Below, piece after piece: positions 44,625 to 53,667 of a DNA stretch of 64,000 nt. The notes beneath the pieces are model-generated. The model did not search any database. It had not been told where the DNA came from and was given only the letters and a program-made list of their open reading frames with translations. A program made the translations under genes and the position numbers. Source of the DNA: Sphingobacterium composti (lineage in GTDB: Bacteria; Bacteroidota; Bacteroidia; Sphingobacteriales; Sphingobacteriaceae); the NCBI RefSeq assembly GCF_009829075.1, contig NZ_WUQZ01000003.1, forward strand, positions 1-64,000, written 5' to 3'. Numbering within the stretch: position 1 is the first letter of the stretch; each line of letters begins with the position of its first letter.

Positions 44625-45287
44625 ATGAATATAGCGGCTTCGACTTTTGAGTTTCTAAAAGCTCTCCATGAGAATAATAATAGAGAGTGGTTCAACGCAC
44701 ACAAGGGAGAATACGAGAAAGCAAAGGATAATGTGGAAGCTTTCATTCAGGCATTGATAAACAAATTGGCAATGTTTGATCCGCACATAGATGAATCAAT
44801 CCTAGCTAAAAAATGCCTATTTAGAATATATAGGGATGTGCGTTTTGCAAAGGACAAGTCTCCGTATAAAACTTGGTTTGCAGCAGGAATATCTTTAGAT
44901 GGCCGAAAGCTAGAAGGTCCTGAATACTATATACATTTAGGTCCTGATGACTCCTTCATTGCGGTAGGATATTGGAGACCAAAGAAAGAACATTTGGAAA
45001 GCATACGTCAAGAAATCGATTATAATCTGGAAGCTTTTGAAGAGGCGTTAAGTGCGGGAGACTTCACAGCAGATGACCTGTCTAAGGAAGATAAGCTAGT
45101 AAGACCACCTGCGGGATACACAGAAGGCAACGATGCTATTGAATATTTAAAATTAAAGAGCTTTATAATATTTAAGCATTTAGAAGATAGAGAAGTACTG
45201 AAAGCTTTTGCTTTAGAAGATATTGTACAGGTATTTCAGCGTGCAATACATTTTAAAAATTTTATACATGAAGCAATAAATAACTAA
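44625..45287 (+). CDS. DUF2461 (TIGR02453 family) protein
   Basis: The protein has 220 residues. Family segments: FLKALHENNNREWFNAHKGEYE at the N-terminus, FRIYRDVRFAKDKSPYKTWFAAG in the middle and LAPGEEYYIHL-like GPEYYIHLGPDDSFIAVGYW. The family is widespread and of unknown activity. It follows cdsA without spacing, so it is likely the last gene of the CPBP-DUF2007-cdsA operon. Confidence 0.92.
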   Translation: MNIAASTFEFLKALHENNNREWFNAHKGEYEKAKDNVEAFIQALINKLAMFDPHIDESILAKKCLFRIYRDVRFAKDKSPYKTWFAAGISLDGRKLEGPEYYIHLGPDDSFIAVGYWRPKKEHLESIRQEIDYNLEAFEEALSAGDFTADDLSKEDKLVRPPAGYTEGNDAIEYLKLKSFIIFKHLEDREVLKAFALEDIVQVFQRAIHFKNFIHEAINN

Positions 45288-45313
45288 TTAACAATAATCT
45301 ACTACAAAACCTT

Positions 45314-46894
45314 ATGAGAAACAATTTTTTTAAAACCGCCTTGTTGAGCGGGTTCTTTCTTTTTGCTTTTGAAGCATCTGCACAGCAGTTTGCTAAAGGC
45401 ATTGTGTATGAGGATATCAACAAAAATGGAAAAAGGGACAAAAAGGAAAAAGTATTACCGAACGTAGCAGTTTCCAATGGACGTCAGGTTGTGCAAACGA
45501 ATTCCAAAGGAGAGTACACATTGCCTGTTGGTGATGACAATATCTTATTCGTCATAAAGCCTTCCGGTTATGACACGCCAGTGGACAGCAACAACTTACC
45601 AAAATTTTATTACATCCATAATCCAAATGGAGCTCCAAATCTGAAATTCAAGGGTGTTTCTGCAACAGGGCCACTTCCTAAATCTGTTGATTTTGCACTT
45701 TACCCAGTCGAAGAAAAGGAGGAATATAAAATTCTTGTTTTTGGTGATCCCCAAGTGTATAACCTTAATCAAGTAGATTATTTGAAGAGAGGTGTTGTAG
45801 AAGAGCTTAAAGGTGTGCAGGGGTATGAGTTTGGAATTAGTCTGGGAGATTTGGTCGGTAATAATCCAGATTTGTTTAATCCTTACATCAACGTAATGAA
45901 AGATATTGGAGTACCTTGGTACCAAGTGATGGGTAATCATGACATCAATTTTGATGTGCCGAATGATGAAATGTCAGATTACAGTTTTAAAGCGCACTTT
46001 GGTCCGAATAATTATTCTTTCAATAAAGGGAAAGTACACTTCATTATATTAGATGATATAATATACAATGGCGAAGGTGCTTCAAGACAATATATAGGTG
46101 GATTACGTGAAGATCAATTGGAATTTATAGAAAACAATTTGAAATTCGTTCCTAAGGATAATTTGATTGTAATATGTGCACATATCCCGTTGGTAAATGC
46201 AGGTAAGCATGCTATTCGAGAAGAGGATAATCATCGATTATTTACTGCTTTGAAAGATTTTCCGCATACATTCTCAATGTCTGCCCATACTCACCTACAA
46301 GCGCAAAATTTTATAGATAAATCTTTTGGTTGGAAACAGGAGACGCCTCACCATCATTACAATGTAGGTACCACAAGTGGTAATTGGTATTCAGGGCAGA
46401 TGGATGAGCGAGGCGTGCCATATGCGACTATGGCTGATGGTACAAAAAAGGGCTACGCTGTAGTATCATTCAAAGGAAATAAATATGAATTAGATTATCA
46501 TGTGAGTAATGCGCCTAAGGACTATAAGATGAATGTGTTTTTGCCAAAAGTGACTGAGAAGCGTAAAAACTCAAAGGCAAGTATGTATGTCAACTATTAC
46601 CTGGGTGGTGAAAAAGATACCATTGATTATCGTGTGAATAATGGCAAATGGGCGAAAATGAATCGTACAGAAACATTTGATCCACATTTTCTTTTAGAGG
46701 TGTTCAAATGGGATACTTCAACAGAGTTACTAAAAGGAGAACGCCCTAATGATCCAAGAATGAGTTCACATATTTGGAAGGCGGCTGTACCTTCAGATCT
46801 ACCAATAGGGAAACACACTATAGAATTTCGTGTACGTGATATGTTTGGAAGAACATTTACTACCACACGCGAATATGAAGTGGCAAAAAATTAA
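45314..46894 (+). CDS. Exported calcineurin-like phosphoesterase with N-terminal CNA-B-like domain
   Basis: The protein has 526 residues with a signal peptide (about 1-23, ending SAQQ). Residues about 25-115 form a SdrD/CNA-B-like sandwich (GIVYEDINKNGKRDKKEKVLPNVAVSNG). The metallophosphoesterase core has FGDPQVY, GDLVGNN, MGNHDINF, CAHIPLV and SAHTHLQ, so all metal-binding segments are present. A C-terminal beta domain (about 405-526) is the calcineurin-like phosphoesterase C-terminal type. It should hydrolyse phosphoesters in the periplasm or at the surface. Its stop codon overlaps that of convergent anmK. Confidence 0.92.
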   Translation: MRNNFFKTALLSGFFLFAFEASAQQFAKGIVYEDINKNGKRDKKEKVLPNVAVSNGRQVVQTNSKGEYTLPVGDDNILFVIKPSGYDTPVDSNNLPKFYYIHNPNGAPNLKFKGVSATGPLPKSVDFALYPVEEKEEYKILVFGDPQVYNLNQVDYLKRGVVEELKGVQGYEFGISLGDLVGNNPDLFNPYINVMKDIGVPWYQVMGNHDINFDVPNDEMSDYSFKAHFGPNNYSFNKGKVHFIILDDIIYNGEGASRQYIGGLREDQLEFIENNLKFVPKDNLIVICAHIPLVNAGKHAIREEDNHRLFTALKDFPHTFSMSAHTHLQAQNFIDKSFGWKQETPHHHYNVGTTSGNWYSGQMDERGVPYATMADGTKKGYAVVSFKGNKYELDYHVSNAPKDYKMNVFLPKVTEKRKNSKASMYVNYYLGGEKDTIDYRVNNGKWAKMNRTETFDPHFLLEVFKWDTSTELLKGERPNDPRMSSHIWKAAVPSDLPIGKHTIEFRVRDMFGRTFTTTREYEVAKN

Positions 46895-48087
46895 TAAGGT
46901 AAGCTTATTTTACCCATACAAATAGCAGGAGAATCTTTGATGTTTCTTACATTTTCAGGTGATCCTGCTATTGTTTCATTTGCTAGAATAGCAAATAGAC
47001 AGGCTTCCTTAGCATCAGGATCCATCGATATAGCATCAATTGATGTTACCTTATAATTAGGCAAACCATTTTTGATATTCTGCATTAGTAAAGGATTGTG
47101 CAATCCACCACCACTTACATATATCGCTATACTCTCTAATTTTGAACATACTTTCAAGATTCCTTCGATTATAGCTTTGGCAGAGAAAGCATTAAGTGTA
47201 GCCATGACATCCTCTTTGGGCAGATTTTCTGTGTTCGTGTATTTTTGTTTCTGTTGTAAATATTCTAAATTAAATAACTCTGGTCCAGTTGTTTTTGGAA
47301 AATCCAAAGTCAGAAACTCTTCTTCTAATAGTGCTTCTAATAAAGAGGTATGCACAGTTCCTTTCGAAGCAATTAGCGCATCTTTATCCATTTCTAAATC
47401 AAAATACTTTTTTACAAATTGATTCATTATGGTGTTACCAGGGCCAAGGTCTGTTGCAAAGGCTTGTAAATTAGATTGCGCATTTGGAAGAAATGTAAAG
47501 TTGGATATTCCTCCGATATTCAATAAAATGCGATGTTCCGTTGCATCTGTAAATAATAGATAGTCTCCATAGGCAGCTAAAGGTGCGCCTTCACCTCCAG
47601 CAGCAATATGTTTCTGTCTGAAGTCCGAAATTGTAATAATTCCCGTTTTAACGGCAATATGATCGGCATCGCCGATTTGCAAAGTACTGTTTGGTAAGGA
47701 AAGATCTTTGGTTAAAATTTGTGGGGCATGATAGACTGTTTGCCCATGGCTTGCTATTAAATCAACTTCCTCAGCTGCTAGATTCCACTTTTTCAAAGCC
47801 TGATTAATGAGTTCTGCATGCACATCACCGACATAGGCATTTATTCCACAAAATTCTTGCTGATCTATTTGTCTTTTGGCAAATATTTTTCGAATATTTT
47901 GACGGAATTTATCATCATAATCAAATGTTTCAAATTTCAGTAGCTCTAACGTTGTAGAAAATCCAGCCCCATTGATCTGACATAAGGCTATATCTAAGCC
48001 ATCCAAAGAAGTACCAGACATAAGTCCTATGATCAATCGATTGTTTTTCGCACCTATGTTATAAAGCTTTTTGATTTGATTATTCAT
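46891..48087 (-). CDS. anmK: Anhydro-N-acetylmuramic acid kinase
   Basis: The protein has 398 residues. The family N-terminal motif RLIIGLMSGTSLDGLDIALC is followed by DLIASHGQTVYHAP, GDADHIAVKTGIITISDFR and RILLNIGGISNFTFLP, then DLGPGNTIMNQFV and YVSGGGLHNPLL (ATP-binding). It phosphorylates and opens 1,6-anhydro-MurNAc, a step of peptidoglycan recycling. It diverges from gcvH; the two starts are about 75 bases apart with the gcvH promoter between them. Confidence 0.96.
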   Translation of the reverse strand: MNNQIKKLYNIGAKNNRLIIGLMSGTSLDGLDIALCQINGAGFSTTLELLKFETFDYDDKFRQNIRKIFAKRQIDQQEFCGINAYVGDVHAELINQALKKWNLAAEEVDLIASHGQTVYHAPQILTKDLSLPNSTLQIGDADHIAVKTGIITISDFRQKHIAAGGEGAPLAAYGDYLLFTDATEHRILLNIGGISNFTFLPNAQSNLQAFATDLGPGNTIMNQFVKKYFDLEMDKDALIASKGTVHTSLLEALLEEEFLTLDFPKTTGPELFNLEYLQQKQKYTNTENLPKEDVMATLNAFSAKAIIEGILKVCSKLESIAIYVSGGGLHNPLLMQNIKNGLPNYKVTSIDAISMDPDAKEACLFAILANETIAGSPENVRNIKDSPAICMGKISLPY

Positions 48088-48110
48088 GCCCTAAAATTAC
48101 ATACAATCTC

Positions 48111-48142
48111 TTTGGTAATGTGGAATGTTAATCATATTTTTG
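48111..48142 (+). promoter_or_regulatory. Promoter of gcvH
   Basis: TTTG (48111-48114), a 20-base spacer and TATTTTTG (48135-48142) form the best consensus Bacteroidota promoter in the window. It predicts a start of transcription near 48148 and a short leader, supporting translation from the ATG at 48161. Confidence 0.72.
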
Positions 48143-48160
48143 AAAAAAAACGAATATAGA

Positions 48161-48541
48161 ATGAATTTTCCAGCAGAATTAAAGTACACTAAGGATCATG
48201 AATGGATTCGTGTGGAAGGCGATGAAGCCGTTATTGGTATTACTGACTTCGCACAACGTGAGTTAGGTGACATCGTATTTGTTGATATCAATTCAGTTGA
48301 TGAAGAAGTTCCAGCTGATGAGGTTTTTGGTACTATCGAAGCGGTAAAAACAGTTTCTGATTTATTTATGCCAGCTACTTCTACAGTAATTGCAGTGAAT
48401 GAGGCTATTGATGCTTCACCTGAATTAGTGAACTCTGATCCATATGGAGAAGGTTGGATTATCCGTGTCAAATTAGCAAATCCTGCGGATGTGGATGGTC
48501 TATTATCTGCTGATGAATACAAATCAGAAATTAACGCTTAA
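48161..48541 (+). CDS. gcvH: Glycine cleavage system H protein
   Basis: Start set at ATG 48161 (126 residues); the in-frame extension to 48125 would run through the promoter. Features: [26 protein letters not shown], then [16 protein letters not shown] with lipoyl Lys63, and [13 protein letters not shown]. It carries the aminomethyl group on lipoyllysine between the P, T and L proteins. gcvP is 14 kb away in this window, so the system is dispersed. Intact in all conserved positions I can see. Confidence 0.97.
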   Translation: MNFPAELKYTKDHEWIRVEGDEAVIGITDFAQRELGDIVFVDINSVDEEVPADEVFGTIEAVKTVSDLFMPATSTVIAVNEAIDASPELVNSDPYGEGWIIRVKLANPADVDGLLSADEYKSEINA

Positions 48542-48555
48542 TTAGCGAATCATAT

Positions 48556-48600
48556 AACACAGAAAGGGAGCAAAATCAAATTTTGCTCCCTTTCTGTGTT
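48556..48600. terminator. Bidirectional terminator between gcvH and a convergent gene
   Basis: A perfect 21-bp inverted repeat starts AACACAGAAAGGG and returns with CCCTTTCTGTGTT, with a 3-base loop and A/T tracts on both sides. It serves the convergent genes on either side. Confidence 0.9.
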
Positions 48601-48608
48601 TATTATAA

Positions 48609-49361
48609 TTAATAAACAAGTTTAACGTCTGTGGTTGTTTTTATAGATGTGCCCTGAAGACTAATCGTGGTAACTGTTGTAGAAGTTGTCGCCACACCTG
48701 TTTTTGGATCTATAATGAAATGACCATCTGACTTACCTACCGAATTGCCTCCTTCATCAGTAATGTTTACAGCTAGTTCAATTTTGTAACCCTCTGCTGT
48801 TTTTTCTTTCAATGTGAACGTGGATTTTGAATCAAGATTCATCTGCTCTAATTTTGTAGTAGCTGTCCAGCTATCTCCAATGGCTACTGGGTGACTAGGA
48901 AATGTTGCACCAAAACTGCTAAGACTCGATTTATCAAAAATTTGTTCGGAAACATTAGGAAAGTCAACTTCTTTGATTTGACCCAAATCGTTCATAGTAT
49001 ATGTTAATGTATTATCTAGAAGAGGACTAAATTGTGTAGCGAATGCTTTTTCCATCTCTGTAGTAGGTTCTTTTGATGAATCATAGGAAGCTACCATCAT
49101 ACCAGCATCTAGGTCGATTTTAGCATACGTGTATTTGCCTGTTGCATTGAATAAGGAGTCTTGAACTTTAGTGTATGTCATATTCATATGCATAATCATA
49201 TCCATGATGACAGTTTGTGGGCCTTCAATGTCCATTTTGTTGATCACTTCATATTTAATAGGTTTGTTTAGCTCAGGAGCAAGCTTCAAAGTAATTTTTT
49301 GTTGAGCAAATGTTGCTAAAGCCAATGAAGTAAAAAGTAATGTACTAAGTATTTTTTTCAT
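48609..49361 (-). CDS. Exported protein of unknown function (DUF6263-like)
   Basis: Start set at ATG 49361 (250 residues), which puts a clean signal peptide at the N-terminus (MKKILSTLLFTSLALATFAQ). The in-frame upstream ATG at 49421 would add 20 non-signal residues. The mature part is beta-rich: KYEVINKMDIEGPQTV, HPVAIGDSWTA, GHFIIDPKTGVATTS. The IGDSW and SxGxxxxDxxTGl-type segments resemble DUF6263 proteins as I remember them. Likely periplasmic; function unknown. Confidence 0.75.
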   Translation of the reverse strand: MKKILSTLLFTSLALATFAQQKITLKLAPELNKPIKYEVINKMDIEGPQTVIMDMIMHMNMTYTKVQDSLFNATGKYTYAKIDLDAGMMVASYDSSKEPTTEMEKAFATQFSPLLDNTLTYTMNDLGQIKEVDFPNVSEQIFDKSSLSSFGATFPSHPVAIGDSWTATTKLEQMNLDSKSTFTLKEKTAEGYKIELAVNITDEGGNSVGKSDGHFIIDPKTGVATTSTTVTTISLQGTSIKTTTDVKLVY

Positions 49362-49420
49362 AATGTTTGAATTGTTATTGCAATATAGCAATTTTAGATT
49401 TATTGTATTAGTTAAGTTCA

Positions 49421-49456
49421 TTAAAAAAGGGATAACATTTTTTATGTTATCCCTTT
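49421..49456 (-). terminator. Terminator of pdhB
   Basis: AAAGGGATAACAT and ATGTTATCCCTTT form a perfect 13-bp stem with a 5-base loop, with TTTTTT following on the minus strand. It lies just after the pdhB stop. Confidence 0.85.
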
Positions 49457-49477
49457 AATGTATATATTTTTTTTATC

Positions 49478-50464
49478 TTACTTTTTCAAATAAGATACCT
49501 CTTTTACAGCTTTAACAACTTTTTCAATGCTAGGCAATGAAGCTTCTACTAAAGTAGGGGCGTAAGCTAAAGGCACGTCCGCAGAAGTTACGCGTGTAAC
49601 AGGGGCATCTAAATAATCGAATGCATTTTTCTGAACGTGGAATGCAATTTCTGAAGAAATTGAAGCCAAAGGCCAAGCTTCTTCAACCACTACTAAACGG
49701 TTCGTTTTCTTAACAGAAGCAACAATAGCCGCATAATCAATAGGGCGTACCGAACGTAAGTCTATTAATTCTACACTAATACCTTCTTTTTCTAATTCTG
49801 CAACAGCAGGGATTACAACACGAGGTAACATTTTACCAAATGAGACTACTGTAACGTCGGTACCTTCTTGGATTGTATTTGCTTTACCGATTGGCAAGTA
49901 ATATTCTTCTTCTGGTACAGGACCTTTGTCTCCGTACATTACCTCAGATTCCATGAAAATAACTGGATCTGGATCGATAATAGCAGATTTTAATAAACCT
50001 TTAGCGTCGTATGGATTAGATGGGACAACCACTTTTAAGCCCGGTGTGTTTGCATACCAATTCTCAAAGTTTTGAGAGTGTTGAGCAGCTAATTGTCCAG
50101 CATTACCAGTTGGACCACGGAATACAATTGGACAAGATAATTGACCACCTGACATTTGACGAATTTTTGCAGCGGAGTTGATCACCTGATCAATTGCTAC
50201 TAATGAGAAATTGAACGTCATGAACTCTACAATAGGCTTTAAGCCATGAGTAGCAGCACCTACCGCGATACCTGCGAAACCAAGCTCAGCAATAGGAGTA
50301 TCAATAACACGTTTAGGTCCGAATTCGTCAAGCATACCTTGGCTCACTTTGTAAGCTCCGTTATACTCAGCCACCTCTTCACCCATCAAAAATATAGTTT
50401 CATCCTTGCGCATTTCTTCGTTCAATGCTTCACGAAGTGCTTCTCTGAATTGTATTTCTCTCAT
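49478..50464 (-). CDS. pdhB: Pyruvate dehydrogenase E1 component, beta subunit
   Basis: The protein has 328 residues. REIQFREALREALNEEMRKDETIFLMGEEVAEYNGAYKVS and PIAELGFAGIAVGAA are typical of E1-beta. The TPP-interacting Glu lies in the MGEEV/ELGF regions, and the C-terminal transketolase domain has LIDLRSVRPID and VVEEAWPLASISSEIA. It pairs with an E1-alpha subunit to decarboxylate pyruvate. The alpha gene is not adjacent, which is common in Bacteroidota. Branched-chain oxoacid dehydrogenase beta is the main alternative; length and PDH-like motifs favour PDH. Confidence 0.93.
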   Translation of the reverse strand: MREIQFREALREALNEEMRKDETIFLMGEEVAEYNGAYKVSQGMLDEFGPKRVIDTPIAELGFAGIAVGAATHGLKPIVEFMTFNFSLVAIDQVINSAAKIRQMSGGQLSCPIVFRGPTGNAGQLAAQHSQNFENWYANTPGLKVVVPSNPYDAKGLLKSAIIDPDPVIFMESEVMYGDKGPVPEEEYYLPIGKANTIQEGTDVTVVSFGKMLPRVVIPAVAELEKEGISVELIDLRSVRPIDYAAIVASVKKTNRLVVVEEAWPLASISSEIAFHVQKNAFDYLDAPVTRVTSADVPLAYAPTLVEASLPSIEKVVKAVKEVSYLKK

Positions 50465-50499
50465 TAGTCTGTAAAATAGTCTTATTTTTATAGAATACG

Positions 50500-50507
50500 C
50501 AAAGCTA
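50500..50507 (-). promoter_or_regulatory. Promoter -7 box of pdhB
   Basis: On the minus strand TAGCTTTG fully matches TAnnTTTG, preceded by TTG 22 bases upstream and followed by a leader of about 35 bases. Confidence 0.55.
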
Positions 50508-50589
50508 ATATTTTAAAATGATATTTCTGCAATTCGCTGTGACGAAATGCGATGATAATTGTCATTTTTTGATAAGCTTTTGCTATTAC

Positions 50590-51201
50590 TTAATAATTTT
50601 CTTCAATGAATTTTTGAAGCCATTTATTGAGATTTGATATGGCTAAGTCAATCTTCCAAGCTGATTTATTTCTTCGTTCTACGTAATTGGAAATACTTCT
50701 TATTTGGACACATGGAATATTTTCTAAAGCACATACATAAAATACAGCAGCCCCTTCCATACTCTCTATTTTTATGGTCGGAATTTGGTCTAATACTTTT
50801 TGAATAGAATGAAAATTTCCATGAACCTTATTGACAGTAATCGCTTCAAATGTGGGGAGATTGAAGTCCCAAATAACCTGATTTGCTTCGTATGTATATT
50901 TACCAAAACCAAGATCAGCAATACTCAAAAAATTATCCCCATCTTCAGCGCCCAATTCATAAAAAGTATCACTTCGAATAGATACTACTTCACCAAGAGA
51001 AATGTTTTTGTCAAAACTGCCTGCAATACCTACATTAAGAACAGCTGAAGTTGCAGGGGTTGTTGCCAAAGTTTTTCCTAATGCATAGGCTGTTGCAGTC
51101 ATTCCAATGCCCGTAATTAAATAGGGGATTTGTTTTTCTTCTAATAAAGGAATGCTGTCTTCTATTTCAAATCGTGTTGCAGCAACAATCAAAGGCTTCA
51201 T
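50590..51201 (-). CDS. mqnB: Futalosine hydrolase
   Basis: The protein has 203 residues, of the nucleoside phosphorylase/MTAN fold: LIVAATRFEIEDSIPLL, LITGIGMTATAYALG, NVGIAGSFDKNISLGEVV, IESMEGAAVFYVCALENIPCVQIRSISN. The ESMEGAA and RSISN motifs match MqnB. It splits hypoxanthine from futalosine in the menaquinone pathway that starts from chorismate via futalosine. Its presence implies that this organism makes menaquinone by that route. No other mqn gene is in the window. Confidence 0.9.
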   Translation of the reverse strand: MKPLIVAATRFEIEDSIPLLEEKQIPYLITGIGMTATAYALGKTLATTPATSAVLNVGIAGSFDKNISLGEVVSIRSDTFYELGAEDGDNFLSIADLGFGKYTYEANQVIWDFNLPTFEAITVNKVHGNFHSIQKVLDQIPTIKIESMEGAAVFYVCALENIPCVQIRSISNYVERRNKSAWKIDLAISNLNKWLQKFIEENY

Positions 51202-51241
51202 TTTCTTGTGTTTTGAAATGCTAAGTTAGATTTTTTTAAGG

Positions 51242-51249
51242 TATCTTTG
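51242..51249 (+). promoter_or_regulatory. TAnnTTTG promoter box directly before queD
   Basis: TATCTTTG ends 5 bases before the ATG at 51255; a leaderless or near-leaderless transcript is expected. Confidence 0.55.
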
Positions 51250-51254
51250 TAGTT

Positions 51255-51668
51255 ATGATACATATCACACGAAGAGAGCGCTTTTGCGCAGCACACAAAT
51301 TACATCGGGAAGAATGGTCTGCCGAGAAAAATGAGGCTATCTTCGGGTATTGTGCTAATCCAAATTGGCATGGGCACAATTATGAGTTGTTTGTTACGGT
51401 CAAAGGAAACGTGGATCCAGTTACAGGTTTTGTAATTGATTTGAAAATCATGAAAAATATTATCAATACCTATGTAATTGATAAATTAGATCACAAAAAC
51501 ATCAATTTGGATGTGGATTTTATGCAGGGCAAGATGGCGTCTACTGAAGTGATTGCTATGGAGATATTTCATCAGCTAAAGCCGCATTTTGACGAACAAA
51601 ATGTCATCTTGCATAGTGTTAAATTACACGAAACCGAAAATAACTCGGTCGAATATTTCGGCAACTAA
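51255..51668 (+). CDS. queD: 6-carboxytetrahydropterin synthase
   Basis: The protein has 137 residues. Zinc ligands: FCAAHKLH and NWHGHNYEL. The catalytic Cys is in FGYCANPNW and the acid/His pair is near [11 protein letters not shown]. It converts dihydroneopterin triphosphate to 6-carboxytetrahydropterin for queuosine and 7-deazaguanine synthesis. GTP cyclohydrolase folE, which makes its substrate, follows 31 bases downstream, so the two form a pathway pair. Eukaryote-type 6-pyruvoyl-tetrahydropterin synthase activity is a less likely alternative. Confidence 0.92.
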   Translation: MIHITRRERFCAAHKLHREEWSAEKNEAIFGYCANPNWHGHNYELFVTVKGNVDPVTGFVIDLKIMKNIINTYVIDKLDHKNINLDVDFMQGKMASTEVIAMEIFHQLKPHFDEQNVILHSVKLHETENNSVEYFGN

Positions 51669-51699
51669 GTATAAAGGAATTAAACAAAAAAACAATAAA

Positions 51700-52329
51700 A
51701 TGAGTAATCCTACGGATTTCAATGAGGAATTGGATGGTTATAAAAAAATAGACCAGTATAATACAGAACAGGTTGATCGTATTGCCAATCATTATTCGGA
51801 TATTTTGGATGCTTTGGGCGAAAACCCAAATCGCGAAGGTCTACTAAAAACGCCAGAGCGTGTGGCAAAAGCTTTACAATTCTTAACACATGGCTATGAT
51901 ATCAATGCTGCAGAGGTATTGCGTAGTGCGATGTTTGAAGAAGATTACAGCCAGATGGTTGTGGTCAAAGATATAGAAGTATATTCGATGTGTGAACACC
52001 ATATGTTGCCATTTTTCGGTAAAGCCCATATTGCGTATATTCCAAATGGTCATATTGTAGGATTGAGTAAGATTCCACGTGTGGTAGATGCTTTTGCACG
52101 TCGTCTTCAGGTTCAAGAACGTTTGACAAACGAAATCAGAGACTGTATCCAAGAGACATTGAATCCAGCAGGTGTTGCTGTTGTCATTGAGTGTAAGCAT
52201 ATGTGTATGGCAATGCGAGGCGTTCAAAAACAAAATTCTGTTACCACCACTTCTGCATTCACGGGAGCATTCCAAAATGATGTTACACGATCAGAATTTT
52301 TACGTCTAATTACAGCGTCTTTAGACTAA
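51700..52329 (+). CDS. folE: GTP cyclohydrolase I
   Basis: Start set at ATG 51700 (209 residues). The in-frame frame extends to 51589, but that part lies inside queD in another frame. Motifs: [20 protein letters not shown], then the zinc site in [45 protein letters not shown], and [19 protein letters not shown] with the second zinc Cys. It converts GTP to dihydroneopterin triphosphate, feeding QueD and folate synthesis. Confidence 0.97.
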   Translation: MSNPTDFNEELDGYKKIDQYNTEQVDRIANHYSDILDALGENPNREGLLKTPERVAKALQFLTHGYDINAAEVLRSAMFEEDYSQMVVVKDIEVYSMCEHHMLPFFGKAHIAYIPNGHIVGLSKIPRVVDAFARRLQVQERLTNEIRDCIQETLNPAGVAVVIECKHMCMAMRGVQKQNSVTTTSAFTGAFQNDVTRSEFLRLITASLD

Positions 52330-52355
52330 GAATTTTATATAAAAGCATACTTTAT

Positions 52356-52391
52356 AAACCTGCATAAATTAAAAATATGCAGGTTTTTTTG
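52356..52391 (+). terminator. Terminator of queD-folE
   Basis: AAACCTGCATA and TATGCAGGTTT form a perfect 11-bp stem followed by TTTTTTG. Confidence 0.87.
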
Positions 52392-52468
52392 TTTCTCAAT
52401 TAAACCTATACAAATTACAACGGTCTGTGATATAGCACAAATTTTAAATGATTTTTAAATAAGTTGAT

Positions 52469-52476
52469 TAACTTTG
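52469..52476 (+). promoter_or_regulatory. TAnnTTTG promoter box directly before the O-methyltransferase gene
   Basis: TAACTTTG ends 5 bases before the ATG at 52482. It lies inside the in-frame extension that would begin at TTG 52464, ruling out that longer start. Confidence 0.55.
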
Positions 52477-52481
52477 CGCTT

Positions 52482-53117
52482 ATGTTTCAAAACGAGGAGC
52501 GAGTAAATAGTTATTTAGAAGGCATTTGCGATGAGGAGAATGCATTACTCAGAAAGATAAACAGAGAGACATATTTGAGGGAGACAATGCCTCATATGAT
52601 GTCTGGGCATTATCAAGGACGTGCATTGGCGATGATAAGTAAAATGATTTCTCCGAATCGTATATTAGAGATTGGAACATTTACGGGGTATGCTACGTTA
52701 TGTCTTGCAGAAGGCTTGAGACAAGGAGGAGAGCTTCATACCATTGATGTGAACGAAGAACAGCAGGAGCGTGTTCAAGGATATTTTGATGAGTCTGCTT
52801 ATGCAACACAAATAAAATATCATATTGCTGATGCTTTTGAGCTTATTCCGACGTTAGAGGGAGATTTTAACTTAGTATTTATCGACGCAGACAAGAAAAG
52901 AAATCTTGTTTATTATAATATGTTGGTTGATCGTGTGCCATCGGGAGGTGTATTGTTAATCGATAATGTGTTGTGGAAGGGAAAGGTGTTTGATGAGAAA
53001 CCGGATAATCAAACAAAGCAAGTTTTAGAACTTAATAAAACATTGGCAGAGGATACACGTGTAGAGAAGTTGATTTTGCCAATTAGAGACGGGCTTTTTG
53101 TGCTTCGCAAAAAGTAA
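52482..53117 (+). CDS. Class I SAM-dependent O-methyltransferase (catechol OMT-like)
   Basis: The protein has 211 residues. PHMMSGHYQGRALAMISKMI precedes the SAM motif RILEIGTFTGYATLCLAEGL, and FNLVFIDADKKRNLVYYNMLVDRVPSGGVLLIDNVLWKG has the DADK metal-binding Asp and the DN pair. This matches the caffeoyl-CoA/catechol O-methyltransferase family, which uses a divalent metal. The substrate is unknown; tRNA hydroxyuridine methyltransferase (TrmR-like) is an alternative for short bacterial members. Start chosen because the promoter box sits just upstream. Confidence 0.88.
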   Translation: MFQNEERVNSYLEGICDEENALLRKINRETYLRETMPHMMSGHYQGRALAMISKMISPNRILEIGTFTGYATLCLAEGLRQGGELHTIDVNEEQQERVQGYFDESAYATQIKYHIADAFELIPTLEGDFNLVFIDADKKRNLVYYNMLVDRVPSGGVLLIDNVLWKGKVFDEKPDNQTKQVLELNKTLAEDTRVEKLILPIRDGLFVLRKK

Positions 53118-53139
53118 TGGTTGAACTAAAAAAGAGATT

Positions 53140-53643
53140 ATGCAAGAATCTTTAATTAGCAAAATGTTGCTAATGCTGGTTTTATGTTTGGTTGGTATAG
53201 CATCAACATTTGGACAACAAAAATTTAGTCCTTCAAGCTATATTAACGAACATAAGGACGTAGCCCAGCAACTTATGCGAGAGACAGGTGTCCCAGCATC
53301 TGTGATATTGGCAGTCGCTATTCACGAAAGCGCATATGGCAATAGCCGAATTGCCAAATACTTAAATAATCATTTTGGTATCAAAGGAAAAAACAATAGC
53401 AAAAAAATCAAATCAGCTTATAAAGGCTATCCGTCAGTCAAGGAATCATATGAAGATTTTGTGGGCTTATTGAAAAGACGAAAAGCTACTGTACATTTAT
53501 TTGATAAATACTCTTATAAAGACTGCAATGCATGGGTAAATGGAATAGCTCGTTCCGGATATTCGCAGACAAAGTCTTGGAAAACACATGTTATCGGGAT
53601 GATAAATAGATATAATTTAGATCAATACGATAAGCTTCAATAA
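53140..53643 (+). CDS. Exported glucosaminidase-domain protein (small)
   Basis: The protein has 167 residues with a signal peptide (about 1-26, ending TFGQQ). It is a single glucosaminidase (GH73-type) domain: YINEHKDVAQQLMRETGVPASVILAVAIHESAYGNSRIAKYLNNHFGIKG, with the catalytic Glu in HESAYG. It should cleave peptidoglycan glycan strands. The next gene encodes a longer paralogue with a LysM domain, and an amidase lies three genes further on, forming a wall-hydrolase cluster. Confidence 0.9.
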   Translation: MQESLISKMLLMLVLCLVGIASTFGQQKFSPSSYINEHKDVAQQLMRETGVPASVILAVAIHESAYGNSRIAKYLNNHFGIKGKNNSKKIKSAYKGYPSVKESYEDFVGLLKRRKATVHLFDKYSYKDCNAWVNGIARSGYSQTKSWKTHVIGMINRYNLDQYDKLQ

Positions 53644-53667
53644 TCAATTTTAATCCTAAATAATTCG

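Noticed and set aside
45596-45940. Minus-strand ORF of 114 codons inside the calcineurin-like phosphoesterase gene
   Set aside because: Shadow of a well-supported gene; composition is not protein-like.
51589-51699. Longer N-terminus for FolE
   Set aside because: The region is inside queD in another frame; the ATG at 51700 gives the normal FolE length.
52464-52481. TTG start extending the O-methyltransferase by six residues
   Set aside because: The extension contains the TAACTTTG promoter box, so it would lie upstream of the mRNA start.
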